Below the pieces are notes generated by a model that was not told the origin of the DNA, ran no database searches, and saw nothing but the letters and a program-made list of their open reading frames with translations. The translations under genes were made by a program, and so were the position numbers. Positions 40,861-54,558 of a DNA stretch of 64,000 nt are shown here, piece after piece; positions within the stretch are counted from its first letter, which is position 1; every line of letters begins with the position of its first letter. The DNA comes from Pectinophora gossypiella (lineage: Eukaryota > Arthropoda > Insecta > Lepidoptera > Gelechiidae). Location of the stretch: the NCBI RefSeq assembly GCF_024362695.1, contig NW_026063240.1:1302001-1366000 (forward strand). Direction: 5' to 3'.

Positions 40861-40976
40861 TGTAGTATAGGGTAGTTTAGTAATTATGTTTTGCGATGTA
40901 CCGTCATTCCTTAGTCTGGAAATACAGCTGATTACGTACACATCATATTGTTTCATTCCTGAGTTAATATACTCCA
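40861..40976 (+). repeat. Gypsy 3' LTR
   Basis: 116 bp, no difference from the 5' LTR detected by eye, so insertion is young. Confidence 0.95.
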
Positions 40977-41278
40977 GCAGCCCCCGACGGATATTCCTCG
41001 GTTATGTATTATGGTAAAATTATTATCGCTACATTTAAGTATATCTTCGAGAAACAGACACGTTAGGAAAAAACTGTAAACATCCATATTCATTGTTTAG
41101 GTACTTAAGTATATCTATTACCGATGTCTCGAGATATCAACTCTTTTTTAGAAAGTATTTTTAAGTCTAATATAATATTTCGTTACATAATAATTGGGTT
41201 AAGTCGGGGGTTTTGAGTTATTTTATTCTTTTTCGATGATATTTTTACCGTCGTGGGTTTTTCCAAAATTTTTAATTT
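40977..41278. repeat. Foldback copy 2, right arm
   Basis: Resumes the foldback arm (GCAGCCCCCGACGG) immediately after the gypsy 3' LTR and runs to AATTTTTAATTTT, about 10 bp short of the copy-1 arm. It is the reverse complement of 35977-36290 apart from a few substitutions, and contains the same two TACTTAAGTATATC-type phrases. Confidence 0.85.
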
Positions 41279-42080
41279 TTATCAATTGTAACAATGCTTG
41301 CATGACCTAACCAACCGTTGGTGTTGTGGACGCCAATCTTCAAGAGACAAGTGGATGGGTGGGAGGAAAACTGGCAAGATGAACACGTCGGTGTAGGTGC
41401 GACTGGTGCACGGGAGAGAAGTGGAGCTAGTTGGCAGATGGAATTAGGCATCACTCTCTGGCTTCAGTTAAGTTCCACTCAGATCAGGTGGGTTGTCGCA
41501 TGGATGAACATCGCATGGGTTGGAGTAATTCGGAGTAGAACTGTCCATGTTGTTCCCTTCATCGTAGGCACTTCAGTGGACTGTGGATCGATCAACAATA
41601 GTTACGTGAGTTGGCTGTCAAACCGATATGACGTGCCAGCCGAATCTAGCGACCAGGTATGCAGGGGATGGAGGTATCCTGTGGAGTAATCATATCAGCA
41701 AAGGTGAAAATGTCGATTGGGAGTGAAATGGAGGGAGAAGGAGGGCTGCAGTCAGCGGTCACGATCTTGCTGTAGATAGACTACATGCTCAGTTTACGTG
41801 TAGTTGTAACTGTTCGAAGTTAATTGAAAACGATCGATATGCAAATTCCTGTTTAATGAAACAAGTAATAAATGAACAGACAGGTGTTTTTTCGGTACTT
41901 AAACGCTAAGACCGTTGTTTGTTTATTGATTAGCAGTGGTATGATGAATTCTTGGATACTGATGAATGCTAATAAGCTAAGTATTTAAAACAAAATCACA
42001 TTCAGAAGCATTAAAAACACATTAAATTAAAGAACGAAATAATACCATATGAAATATTATTTAATATAATATAAAGGATG
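41279..42080. other. Unassigned sequence between foldback and satellite
   Basis: A moderately GC-rich stretch (to ~41780) then AT-rich sequence. One open frame at 41318-41689 (+) has 123 codons but opens with TTG, shows no recognisable domain and has no close ATG-initiated equivalent, so I do not call a gene. It may be a decayed transposon or the true left flank of the satellite array. Confidence 0.4.
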
Positions 42081-45000
42081 GAAAGAAGAAATGACAAGAA
42101 TGCTATTTAGCGTGACATGGCTCTAACCAGATCCACTGGAAAACATAAAACAATATAAAACCTAAGTTTTAGTTTAGCTCATACACGATATTATGTTTTT
42201 TGAGGAACCGTGTCATGCGAAACAGTGTTCTATTGAAAAGTATTGTAAGAAGAAATGCAAAAAACACCATTTAGCGTGACATAGCTCTAACCAGATCCAC
42301 TGGAAAACATAAAACCATATAAAACCTAAGTTTTAGTTTAGCTCATACACGATATTATGTTTTTTGAGGAACCGTGTCATGCGAAACAGTGTTCTATTGA
42401 AAAGTATTGCAAGAAGAAATGCAAAAAACACCATTTAGCGTGACATAGCTCTAACCAGATCCACTGGAAAACATAAAACCATGTAAAACCCTAAGGTTTT
42501 GTTTAGCTCATACACGATATTATGTTTTTTGAGGAACCGTCTCATGCGAAACAGTGTTCTATTGAAAAGTATTGTAAGAAGAAATACAAAAAAAAACACT
42601 ATTTAGCATGACATAGCTCTAACCAGATCCACTGGAAAACATAAAACCATGTAAAACCCTAAGTTTTTGTTTAGCTCATACACGATATTATGTTTTTTGA
42701 GGAACCGTCTCATGCGAAACAGTGTTCTATTGAAAAGAATTGTAAGAAGAAATACAAAAAAACACTATTTAGCGTGACATAGCTCTAACCAGATCCACTG
42801 GAAAACATAAAACCATGTAAAACCCTAAGGTTTTGTTTAGCTCATACACGATATTATGTTTTTTGAGGAACCGTCTCATGCGAAACAGTGTTCTATTGAA
42901 AAGTATTGTAAGAAGAAATACAAAAAAAACACTATTTAGCGTGACATAGCTCTAACCAGATCCACTGGAAAACATAAAACCATGTAAAACCCTAAGTTTT
43001 AGTTTAGCTCATACACGATATTATGTTTTTTGAGGAACCGTCTCATGCGAAACAGTGTTCTATTGAAAAGTATTGTAAGAAGAAATGCAAAAAACACCAT
43101 TTAGCGTGACATAGCTCTAACCAGATCCACTGGAAATCATAAAACCATATAAAACCTAAGTTTTAGTTTAGCTCATATACGATATTATGTTTTTTGAGGA
43201 ACCGTCTCATGCGAAACAGTGTTCTATTGAAAAGAATTGTAAGAATAAATACAAAAAAACACTATTTAGCGTGACATAGCTCTAACCAGATCCACTGGAA
43301 AACATAAAACCATGTAAAACCCTAAGTTTTTGTTTAGCTCATACACGATATTATGTTTTTTGAGGAACCGTCTCATGCGAAACAGTGTTCTATTGAAAAG
43401 AATTGTAAGAAGAAATACAAAAAAACACTATTTAGCGTGACATAGCTCTAACCAGATCCACTGGAAAACATAAAACCATGTAAAACCCTAAGTTTTTGTT
43501 TAGCTCATACACGATATTATGTTTTTTGAGGAACCGTCTCATGCGAAACAGTGTTCTATTGAAAAGTATTGTAAGAAGAAATACAAAAAAACACTATTTA
43601 GCGTGACATAGCTCTAACCAGATCCACTGGAAAACATAAAACCATATAAAACCTAAGTTTTTGTTTAGCTCATACACGATATTATGTTTTTTGAGGAACC
43701 GTCTCATGCGAAACAGTGTTCTATTGAAAAGTATTGTAAGAAGAAATACAAAGTACACCATTAAGCGAGACATGGCTCTAACCAGATCCACTGGAAAACA
43801 TAAAACCATATAAAACCTAAGTTTTAGTTTAGCTCATACACGATATTATGTTTTTTGAGGAACCGTCTCATGCGAAACAGTGTTCTATTGAAAAGAATTG
43901 TAAGAAGAAATACAAAAAAAACACAATTTAGCGTGACATAGCTCTAACCAGATCCACTGGAAAACATAAAATCATGTAAAACCCTAAGTTTTTGTTTAGC
44001 TCATACACGATATTATGTTTTTTGAGGAACCGTCTCATGCGAAACAGTGTTCTATTGAAAAGTATTGTAAGAAGAAATACAAAAAAACACTATTTAGCGT
44101 GACATAGCTCTAACCAGATCCACTGGAAAACATAAAACCATGTAAAACCCTAAGGTTTTGTTTAGCTCATACACGATATTATGTTTTTTGAGGAACCGTC
44201 TCATGCGAAACAGTGTTCTATTGAAAAGTATTGTAAGAAGAAATGCAAAGTACACCATTTAGCGAGACATGGCTCTAACCAGATCCACTGGAAAACATAA
44301 AACCATGTAAAACCCTAAGTTTTTGTTTAGCTCATACACGATATTATGTTTTTTGAGGAACCGTCTCATGCGAAACAGTGTTCTATTGAAAAGAATTGTA
44401 AGAAGAAATACAAAAAAAACACAATTTAGCGTGACATAGCTCTAACCAGATCCACTGGAAAACATAAAACCATGTAAAACCCTAAGTTTTTGTTTAGCTC
44501 ATACACGATATTATGTTTTTTGAGGAACCGTCTCATGCGAAACAGTGTTCTATTGAAAAGTATTGTAAGAAGAAATACAAAAAAACACTATTTAGCGTGA
44601 CATAGCTCTAACCAGATCCACTGGAAAACATAAAACCATGTAAAACCCTAAGGTTTTGTTTAGCTCATACACGATATTATGTTTTTTGAGGAACCGTCTC
44701 ATGCGAAACAGTGTTCTATTGAAAAGTATTGTAAGAAGAAATACAAAAAAAACACTATTTAGCGTGACATAGCTCTAACCAGATCCACTGGAAAACATAT
44801 AACCATGTAAAACCCTAAGTTTTTGTTTAGCTCATACACGATATTATGTTTTTTGAGGAACCGTCTCATGCGAAACAGTGTTCTATTGAAAAGTATTGTA
44901 AGAAGAAATACAAAAAAAAACACTATTTAGCATGACATAGCTCTAACCAGATCCACTGGAAAACATAAAATCATGTAAAACCCTAAGTTTTTGTTTAGCT

Positions 45001-48000
45001 CATACACGATATTATGTTTTTTGAGGAACCATCTCATGCGAAACAGTGTTCTATTGAAAAGAATTGTAAGAAGAAATACAAAAAAACACTATTTAGCGTG
45101 ACATAGCTCTAACCAGATCCACTGGAAAACATAAAACCATGTAAAACCCTAAGGTTTTGTTTAGCTCATACACGATATTATGTTTTTTGAGGAACCGTCT
45201 CATGCGAAACAGTGTTCTATTGAAAAGTATTGTAAGAAGAAATGCAAAGTACACCATTTAGCGAGACATGGCTCTAACCAGATCCACTGGAAAACATAAA
45301 ACCATGTAAAACCCTAAGTTTTTGTTTAGCTCATACACGATATTATGTTTTTTGAGGAACCGTCTCATGCGAAACAGTGTTCTATTGAAAAGAATTGTAA
45401 GAATAAATACAAAAAAACACTATTTAGCGTGACATAGATCTAACCAGATCCACTGGAAAACATAAAACCATGTAAAACCCTAAGGTTTTGTTTAGCTCAT
45501 ACACGATATTATGTTTTTTGAGGAACCGTCTCATGCGAAACAGTGTTCTATTGAAAAGAATTGTAAGAATAAATACAAAAAAACACTATTTAGCGTGACA
45601 TAGCTCTAACCAGATCCACTGGAAAACATAAAACCATATAAAACCTAAGTTTTTGTTTAGCTCATACACGATATTATGTTTTTTGAGGAACCGTCTCATG
45701 CGAAACAGTGTTCTATTGAAAGTATTGCAAGAAGAAATGCAAAGAACACAGTTTAGCGTGACATAGCTCTAACCAGATCCACTGGAAAACATAAAACCAT
45801 GTAAAACCCTAAGTTTTTGTTTAGCTCATACACGATATTATGTTTTTTGAGGAACCGTCTCATGCGAAACAGTGTTCTATTGAAAAGTATTGTAAGAAGA
45901 AATGCAAAGTACACCATTTAGCGAGACATGGCTCTAACCAGATCCACTGGAAAACATAAAACCATGTAAAACCCTAAGTTTTTGTTTAGCTCATACACGA
46001 TATTATGTTTTTTGAGGAACCGTCTCATGCGAAACAGTGTTCTATTGAAAAGAATTGTAAGAATAAATACAAAAAAACACTATTTAGCGTGACATAGCTC
46101 TAACCAGATCCACTGGAAAACATAAAACCATGTAAAACCCTAAGGTTTTGTTTAGCTCATACACGATATTATGTTTTTTGAGGAACCGTCTCATGCGAAA
46201 CAGTGTTCTACTGAAAAGTATTGTAAGAAGAAAGGCAAAGTACACCATTTAGCGAGACATGGCTCTAACCAGATCCATTGGAAAACATAAAACCATGTAA
46301 AACCCTAAGTTTTTGTTTAGCTCATACACGATATTATGTTTTTTGAGGAACCGTCTCATGCGAAACAGTGTTCTATTGAAAAGAATTGTAAGAATAAATA
46401 CAAAAAACACTATTTAGCGTGACATAGCTCTAACCAGATCCACTGGAAAACATAAAACCATGTAAAACCCTAAGTTTTTGTTTAGCTCATACACGATATT
46501 ATGTTTTTTGAGGAACCGTCTCATGCGAAACAGTGTTCTATTGAAAAGAATTGTAAGAATAAATACAAAAAAACACTATTTAGCGTGACATAGCTCTAAC
46601 CAGATCCACTGGAAAACATAAAACCATGTAAAACCCTAAGTTTTTGTTTAGCTCATACACGATATTATGTTTTTTGAGGAACCGTCTCATGCGAAACAGT
46701 GTTCTATTGAAAAGTATTGTAAGAAAAAATACAAAAAAACACTATTTAGCGTGACATAGCTCTAACCAGATCCACTGGAAAACATAAAACCATATAAAAC
46801 CTAAGTTTTTGTTTAGCTCATACACGATATTATGTTTTTTGAGGAACCGTCTCATGCGAAACAGTGTTCTATTGAAAGTATTGCAAGAAGAAATGCAAAG
46901 AACACAGTTTAGCGTGATATAGCTCTAACCAGATCCACTGGAAAACATAAAACCATGTAAAACCCTAAGTTTTTGTTTAGCTCATACACGATATTATGTT
47001 TTTTGAGGAACCGTCTCATGCGAAACAGTGTTCTATTGAAAAGTATTGTAAGAAGAAATACAAAAAAACACTATTTAGCGTGACATAGCTCTAACCAGAT
47101 CCACTGGAAAACATAAAACCATGTAAAACCCTAAGTTTTAGTTTAGCTCATACACGATATTATGTTTTTTGAGGAACCGTCTTATGCGAAACAGTGTTCT
47201 ATTGAAAAGTATTGTAAGAAGAAATGCAAAGAACACAATTTAGCGTCACATAGCTCTAACCAGATCCACTGGAAAACATAAAACCATATAAAACCTAAGT
47301 TTTTGTAAACAAAAACAGTGATGAGCTAAAGCTCATACACGATATTATGTTTTTTGAGGAACCGTCTCATGCGAAAGTGTTCTATTGAAAAGTATTGTAA
47401 GAAGAAATGCAAAGAACACCATTTAGCGTGACATAGCTCTAACCAGATCAACTGGAAAACATAAAACCATGTAAAACCCTAAGTTTTAGTTTAGCTCATA
47501 CACGATATTATGTTTTTTGAGGAACCGTCTCATGCGAAACAGTGTTCTATTGAAAAGTATTGTAAGAAGAAATGCAAAAAACACCATTTAGCGTGACATG
47601 GCTCTAACCAGATCCACTGGTAAACATAAAACCATATAAAACCTACGTTTTTGTTTAGCTCATACACGATATTATGTTTTTTGAGGAACCGTCTCATGCG
47701 AAACAGTGTTCTATTGAAAAGAATTGTAAGAATAAATACAAAAAAACACTATTTAGCGTGACATAGCTCTAACCAGATCCACTGGAAAACATAAAACCAT
47801 GTAAAACCCTAAGTTTTTGTTTAGCTCATACACGATATTATGTTTTTTGAGGAACCGTCTCATGCGAAACAGTGTTCTATTGAAAAGTATTGTAAGAAGA
47901 AATACAAAAAAAACACTATTTAGCGTGACATAGCTCTAACCAGATCCACTGGAAAACATAAAACCATGTAAAACCCTAAGTTTTAGTTTAGCTCATACAC

Positions 48001-51000
48001 GATATTATGTTTTTTGAGGAACCGTCTCATGCGAAACAGTGTTCTATTGAAAAGAATTGTAAGAATAAATACAAAAAAACACCATTTAGCGTGACATGGC
48101 TCTAACCAGATCCACTGGTAAACATAAAACCATATAAAACCTACGTTTTTGTTTAGCTCATATACGATATTATGTTTTTTGAGGAACCGTCTCATGCGAA
48201 ACAGTGTTCTATTGAAAAGAATTGTAAGAATAAATACAAAAAAACACTATTTAGCGTGACATAGCTCTAACCAGATCCACTGGAAAACATAAAACCATGT
48301 AAAACCCTAAGTTTTTGTTTAGCTCATACACGATATTATGTTTTTTGAGGAACCGTCTCATGCGAAACAGTGTTCTATTGAAAAGAATTGTAAGAAGAAA
48401 TACAAAAAAACACTATTTAGCGTGACATAGCTCTAACCAGATCCACTGGAAAACATAAAACCATGTAAAACCCTAAGTTTTTGTTTAGCTCATACACGAT
48501 ATTATGTTTTTTGAGGAACCGTCTCATGCGAAACAGTGTTCTATTGAAAAGTATTGTAAGAAGAAATACAAAAAAACACTATTTAGCGTGACATAGCTCT
48601 AACCAGATCCACTGGAAAACATAAAACCATATAAAACCTAAGTTTTTGTTTAGCTCATACACGATATTATGTTTTTTGAGGAACCGTCTCATGCGAAACA
48701 GTGTTCTATTGAAAAGTATTGTAAGAAGAAATACAAAGTACACCATTTAGCGAGACATGGCTCTAACCAGATCCACTGGAAAACATAAAACCATATAAAA
48801 CCTAAGTTTTAGTTTAGCTCATACACGATATTATGTTTTTTGAGGAACCGTCTCATGCGAAACAGTGTTCTATTGAAAAGAATTGTAAGAATAAATACAA
48901 AAAAACACTATTTAGCGTGACATAGCTCTAACCAGATCCACTGGAAAACATAAAACCATATAAAACCTAAGTTTTTGTTTAGCTCATACACGATATTATG
49001 TTTTTTGAGGAACCGTCTCATGCGAAACAGTGTTCTATTGAAAAGTATTGTAAGAAGAAATACAAAGTACACCATTTAGCGAGACATGGCTCTAACCAGA
49101 TCCACTGGAAAACATAAAACCATATAAAACCTAAGTTTTAGTTTAGCTCATACACGATATTATGTTTTTTGAGGAACCGTCTCATGCGAAACAGTGTTCT
49201 ATTGAAAAGAATTGTAAGAAGAAATACAAAAAAAAACACAATTTAGCGTGACATAGCTCTAACCAGATCCACTGGAAAACATAAAACCATGTAAAACCCT
49301 AAGTTTTTGTTTAGCTCATACACGATATTATGTTTTTTGAGGAACCGTCTCATGCGAAACAGTGTTCTATTGAAAAGTATTGTAAGAAGAAATACAAAAA
49401 AACACTATTTAGCGTGACATAGCTCTAACCAGATCCACTGGAAAACATAAAACCATGTAAAACCCTAAGGTTTTGTTTAGCTCATACACGATATTATGTT
49501 TTTTGAGGAACCGTCTCATGCGAAACAGTGTTCTATTGAAAAGTATTGTAAGAAGAAATGCAAAGTACACCATTTAGCGAGACATGGCTCTAACCAGATC
49601 CACTGGAAAACATAAAACCATGTAAAACCCTAAGTTTTTGTTTAGCTCATACACGATATTATGTTTTTTGAGGAACCGTCTCATGCGAAACAGTGTTCTA
49701 TTGAAAAGAATTGTAAGAAGAAATACAAAAAAAACACAATTTAGCGTGACATAGCTCTAACCAGATCCACTGGAAAACATAAAACCATGTAAAACCCTAA
49801 GTTTTTGTTTAGCTCATACACGATATTATGTTTTTTGAGGAACCGTCTCATGCGAAACAGTGTTCTATTGAAAAGTATTGTAAGAAGAAATACAAAAAAA
49901 CACTATTTAGCGTGACATAGCTCTAACCAGATCCACTGGAAAACATAAAACCATGTAAAACCCTAAGGTTTTGTTTAGCTCATACACGATATTATGTTTT
50001 TTGAGGAACCGTCTCATGCGAAACAGTGTTCTATTGAAAAGTATTGTAAGAAGAAATACAAAAAAAACACTATTTAGCGTGACATAGCTCTAACCAGATC
50101 CACTGGAAAACATATAACCATGTAAAACCCTAAGTTTTTGTTTAGCTCATACACGATATTATGTTTTTGAGGAACCGTCTCATGCGAAACAGTGTTCTAT
50201 TGAAAAGTATTGTAAGAAGAAATACAAAAAAACACTATTTAGCATGACATAGCTCTAACCAGATCCACTGGAAAACATAAAATCATGTAAAACCCTAAGT
50301 TTTTGTTTAGCTCATACACGATATTATGTTTTTTGAGGAACCGTCTCATGCGAAACAGTGTTCTATTGAAAAGAATTGTAAGAAGAAATACAAAAAAACA
50401 CTATTTAGCGTGACATAGCTCTAACCAGATCCACTGGAAAACATAAAACCATGTAAAACCCTAAGGTTTTGTTTAGCTCATACACGATATTATGTTTTTT
50501 GAGGAACCGTCTCATGCGAAACAGTGTTCTATTGAAAAGTATTGTAAGAAGAAATGCAAAGTACACCATTTAGCGAGACATGGCTCTAACCAGATCCACT
50601 GGAAAACATAAAACCATGTAAAACCCTAAGTTTTTGTTTAGCTCATACACGATATTATGTTTTTTGAGGAACCGTCTCATGCGAAACAGTGTTCTATTGA
50701 AAAGAATTGTAAGAATAAATACAAAAAAACACTATTTAGCGTGACATAGCTCTAACCAGATCCACTGGAAAACATAAAACCATGTAAAACCCTAAGGTTT
50801 TGTTTAGCTCATACACGATATTATGTTTTTTGAGGAACCGTCTCATGCGAAACAGTGTTCTATTGAAAAGAATTGTAAGAATAAATACAAAAAAACACTA
50901 TTTAGCGTGACATAGCTCTAACCAGATCCACTGGAAAACATAAAACCATGTAAAACCCTAAGTTTTTGTTTAGCTCATACACGATATTATGTTTTTTGAG

Positions 51001-54000
51001 GAACCGTCTCATGCGAAACAGTGTTTTATTGAAAAGTATTGTAAGAAGAAATACAAAAAAAACACTATTTAGCATGACATAGCTCTAACCACATCCACTG
51101 GAAAACATAAAACCATGTAAAACCCTAAGGTTTTGTTTAGCTCATACACGATATTATGTTTTTTGAGGAACCGTCTCATGCGAAACAGTGTTCTATTGAA
51201 AAGTATTGTAAGAAGAAATGCAAAGTACACCATTTAGCGAGACATGGCTCTAACCAGATCCACTGGAAAACATAAAACCATGTAAAACCCTAAGTTTTTG
51301 TTTAGCTCATACACGATATTATGTTTTTTGAGGAACCGTCTCATGCGAAACAGTGTTCTATTGAAAAGAATTGTAAGAATAAATACAAAAAAACACTATT
51401 TAGCGTGACATAGCTCTAACCAGATCCACTGGAAAACATAAAACCATATAAAACCTAAGTTTTTGTTTAGCTCATACACGATATTATGTTTTTTGAGGAA
51501 CCGTCTCATGCGAAACAGTGTTCTATTGAAAGTATTGCAAGAAGAAATGCAAAGAACACAGTTTAGCGTGACATAGCTCTAACCAGATCCACTGGAAAAC
51601 ATAAAACCATGTAAAACCCTAAGTTTTTGTTTAGCTCATACACGATATTATGTTTTTTGAGGAACCGTCTCATGCGAAACAGTGTTTTATTGAAAAGTAT
51701 TGTAAGAAGAAATACAAAAAAAACACTATTTAGCATGACATAGCTCTAACCAGATCCACTGGAAAACATAAAACCATGTAAAACCCTAAGTTTTTGTTTA
51801 GCTCATACACGATATTATGTTTTTTGAGGAACCGTCTCATGCGAAACAGTGTTCTATTGAAAAGAATTGTAAGAAGAAATACAAAAAAACACTATTTAGC
51901 GTGACATAGCTCTAACCAGATCCACTGGAAAACATAAAACCATGTAAAACCCTAAGTTTTTGTTTAGCTCATACACGATATTATGTTTTTTGAGGAACCG
52001 TCTCATGCGAAACAGTGTTCTATTGAAAAGTATTGTAAGAAGAAATGCAAAGTACACCATTTAGCGAGACATGGCTCTAACCAGATCCACTGGAAAACAT
52101 AAAACCATGTAAAACCCTAAGTTTTTGTTTAGCTCATACACGATATTATGTTTTTTGAGGAACCGTCTCATGCGAAACAGTGTTCTATTGAAAAGAATTG
52201 TAAGAATAAATACAAAAAAACACTATTTAGCGTGACATAGCTCTAACCAGATCCACTGGAAAACATAAAACCATGTAAAACCCTAAGGTTTTGTTTAGCT
52301 CATACACGATATTATGTTTTTTGAGGAACCGTCTCATGCGAAACAGTGTTCTACTGAAAAGTATTGTAAGAAGAAATGCAAAGTACACCATTTAGCGAGA
52401 CATGGCTCTAACCAGATCCACTGGAAAACATAAAACCATGTAAAACCCTAAGTTTTTGTTTAGCTCATACACGATATTATGTTTTTTGAGGAACCGTCTC
52501 ATGCGAAACAGTGTTCTATTGAAAAGAATTGTAAGAAGAAATACAAAAAAACACTATTTAGCGTGACATAGCTCTAACCAGATCCACTGGAAAACATAAA
52601 ACCATGTAAAACCCTAAGTTTTTGTTTAGCTCATACACGATATTATGTTTTTTGAGGAACCGTCTCATGCGAAACAGTGTTCTATTGAAAAGAATTGTAA
52701 GAATAAATACAAAAAAACACTATTTAGCGTGACATAGCTCTAACCAGATCCACTGGAAAACATAAAACCATGTAAAACCCTAAGTTTTTGTTTAGCTCAT
52801 ACACGATATTATGTTTTTTGAGGAACCGTCTCATGCGAAACAGTGTTCTATTGAAAAGTATTGTAAGAAAAAATACAAAAAAACACTATTTAGCGTGACA
52901 TAGCTCTAACCAGATCCACTGGAAAACATAAAACCATATAAAACCTAAGTTTTTGTTTAGCTCATACACGATATTATGTTTTTTGAGGAACCGTCTCATG
53001 CGAAACAGTGTTCTATTGAAAGTATTGCAAGAAGAAATGCAAAGAACACAGTTTAGCGTGACATAGCTCTAACCAGATCCACTGGAAAACATAAAACCAT
53101 GTAAAACCCTAAGTTTTTGTTTAGCTCATACACGATATTATGTTTTTTGAGGAACCGTCTCATGCGAAACAGTGTTCTATTGAAAAGTATTGTAAGAAGA
53201 AATACAAAAAAACACTATTTAGCGTGACATAGCTCTAACCAGATCCACTGGAAAACATAAAACCATGTAAAACCCTAAGTTTTAGTTTAGCTCATACACG
53301 ATATTATGTTTTTTGAGGATCCGTCTTATGCGAAACAGTGTTCTATTGAAAAGTATTGTAAGAAAAAATGCAAAGAACACAATTTAGCGTCACATAGCTC
53401 TAACCAGATCCACTGGAAAACATAAAACCATATAAAACCTAAGTTTTTGTAAACAAAAACAGTGATGAGCTAAAGCTCATACACGATATTATGTTTTTTG
53501 AGGAACCGTCTCATGCGAAAGTGTTCTATTGAAAAGTATTGTAAGAAGAAATGCAAAGAACACCATTTAGCGTGACATAGCTCTAACCAGATCAACTGGA
53601 AAACATAAAACCATGTAAAACCCTAAGTTTTAGTTTAGCTCATACACGATATTATGTTTTTGAGGAACCGTCTCATGCGAAACAGTGTTCTATTGAAAAG
53701 TATTGTAAGAAGAAATGCAAAAAACACCATTTAGCGTGACATGGCTCTAACCAGATCCACTGGTAAACATAAAACCATATAAAACCTACGTTTTTGTCTA
53801 GCTCATACACGATATTATGTTTTTTGAGGAACCGTCTCATGCGAAACAGTGTTCTATTGAAAAGTATTGTAAGAAGAAATGCAAAAAAACACCATTTAGC
53901 GTGACATGGCTCTAACCAGATCCACTGGAAAACATAAAACCATATAAAACCTAAGTTTTTGTTTAGCTCATACACGATATTATGTTTTTTGAGGAACCGT

Positions 54001-54258
54001 CTCATGCGAAACAGTGTTCTATTGAAAAGTATTGTAAGAAGAAATGCAAAGTACACCATTTAGCGAGACATGGCTCTAACCAGATCCACTGGAAAACATA
54101 AAACCATATAAAACCTAAGTTTTAGTTTAGCTCATACACGATATTATGTTTTTTGAGGAACCGTCTCATGCGAAACAGTGTTCTATTGAAAAGTATTTTA
54201 AGAAGAAATGCAAAAAACACCATTTAGCGTGACATGGCTCTAACCAGATCCACTGGAA
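42081..54258. repeat. ~165-bp satellite array
   Basis: About 73 head-to-tail monomers of 163-168 bp. Landmark: ACACGATATTATG at about 42184, 42347, 42512, 42680 and 42846 onwards. Other conserved phrases are GCTCTAACCAGATCCACTGG, AGGAACCGTCTCATGCGAAA and TGTTCTATTGAAAAG. Variants differ mainly in the poly-A stretch and in CTAAGTTTTTG/CTAAGGTTTTG. The long minus-strand frames (for example 53673-54059) arise because 165 is divisible by 3. The end is interrupted by the R1-clade LINE; monomers continue at 62378. Confidence 0.97.
54244..54256. repeat. Target-site duplication, left copy
   Basis: CCAGATCCACTGG, part of the satellite monomer, repeated right after the LINE poly(A) at 62378-62390. With ambiguous flanking A residues the duplication could extend to 17 bp. 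Confidence 0.9.
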
Positions 54259-54558
54259 CTTCTGCTCTGATCGCCCACGAGGTAACCACGTTTTTATAAC
54301 GCTCCCACTTTAAAAATACGGGAAAAATAGTAAAAGTTTAGTGTGCTTCGCGAGTGTGGTGTCAAAAGTTCCGCATTTGTGAGTGCTGTGAAGTGTTTTG
54401 TGTAAAACCAGCCGGAGAAGATTTTCCAATCCCCAAATAGGGGTTGAACACATAAAAGGTCGGACCTTCACTTTTTACCCTCAAATATCTCCGAAACTAT
54501 ACGCCTGCCCTTCACATGCGATACAGCCCCGGAAACGCCTCAACGAGCACCTAATTTA

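Larger units (their letters stand above)
36425..40976 (+). mobile_element. mag-like Ty3/gypsy retrotransposon, 116-bp LTRs
   Basis: LTRs 36425-36540 and 40861-40976 are identical by eye, with TG...CA ends (TGTAGTATAGGG, ATATACTCCA). TGGCGACGAG follows the 5' LTR; AAGGGTGGAGG (40848-40858) precedes the 3' LTR as polypurine tract. One gag-pol frame runs 36617-40735 with a single in-frame TAG. No perfect target duplication: 8 extra bases (TAATGGGT) lie between the foldback sequence and the left LTR. Confidence 0.92.

Noticed and set aside
43594..54059. Minus-strand ORFs of 70-128 codons in the satellite (43594-43809, 47983-48195, 53673-54059)
   Set aside because: The ~165-bp monomer is divisible by three and stop-free in this frame in some variants, so the peptide simply repeats every ~55 residues. 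No ordinary start context or domain.
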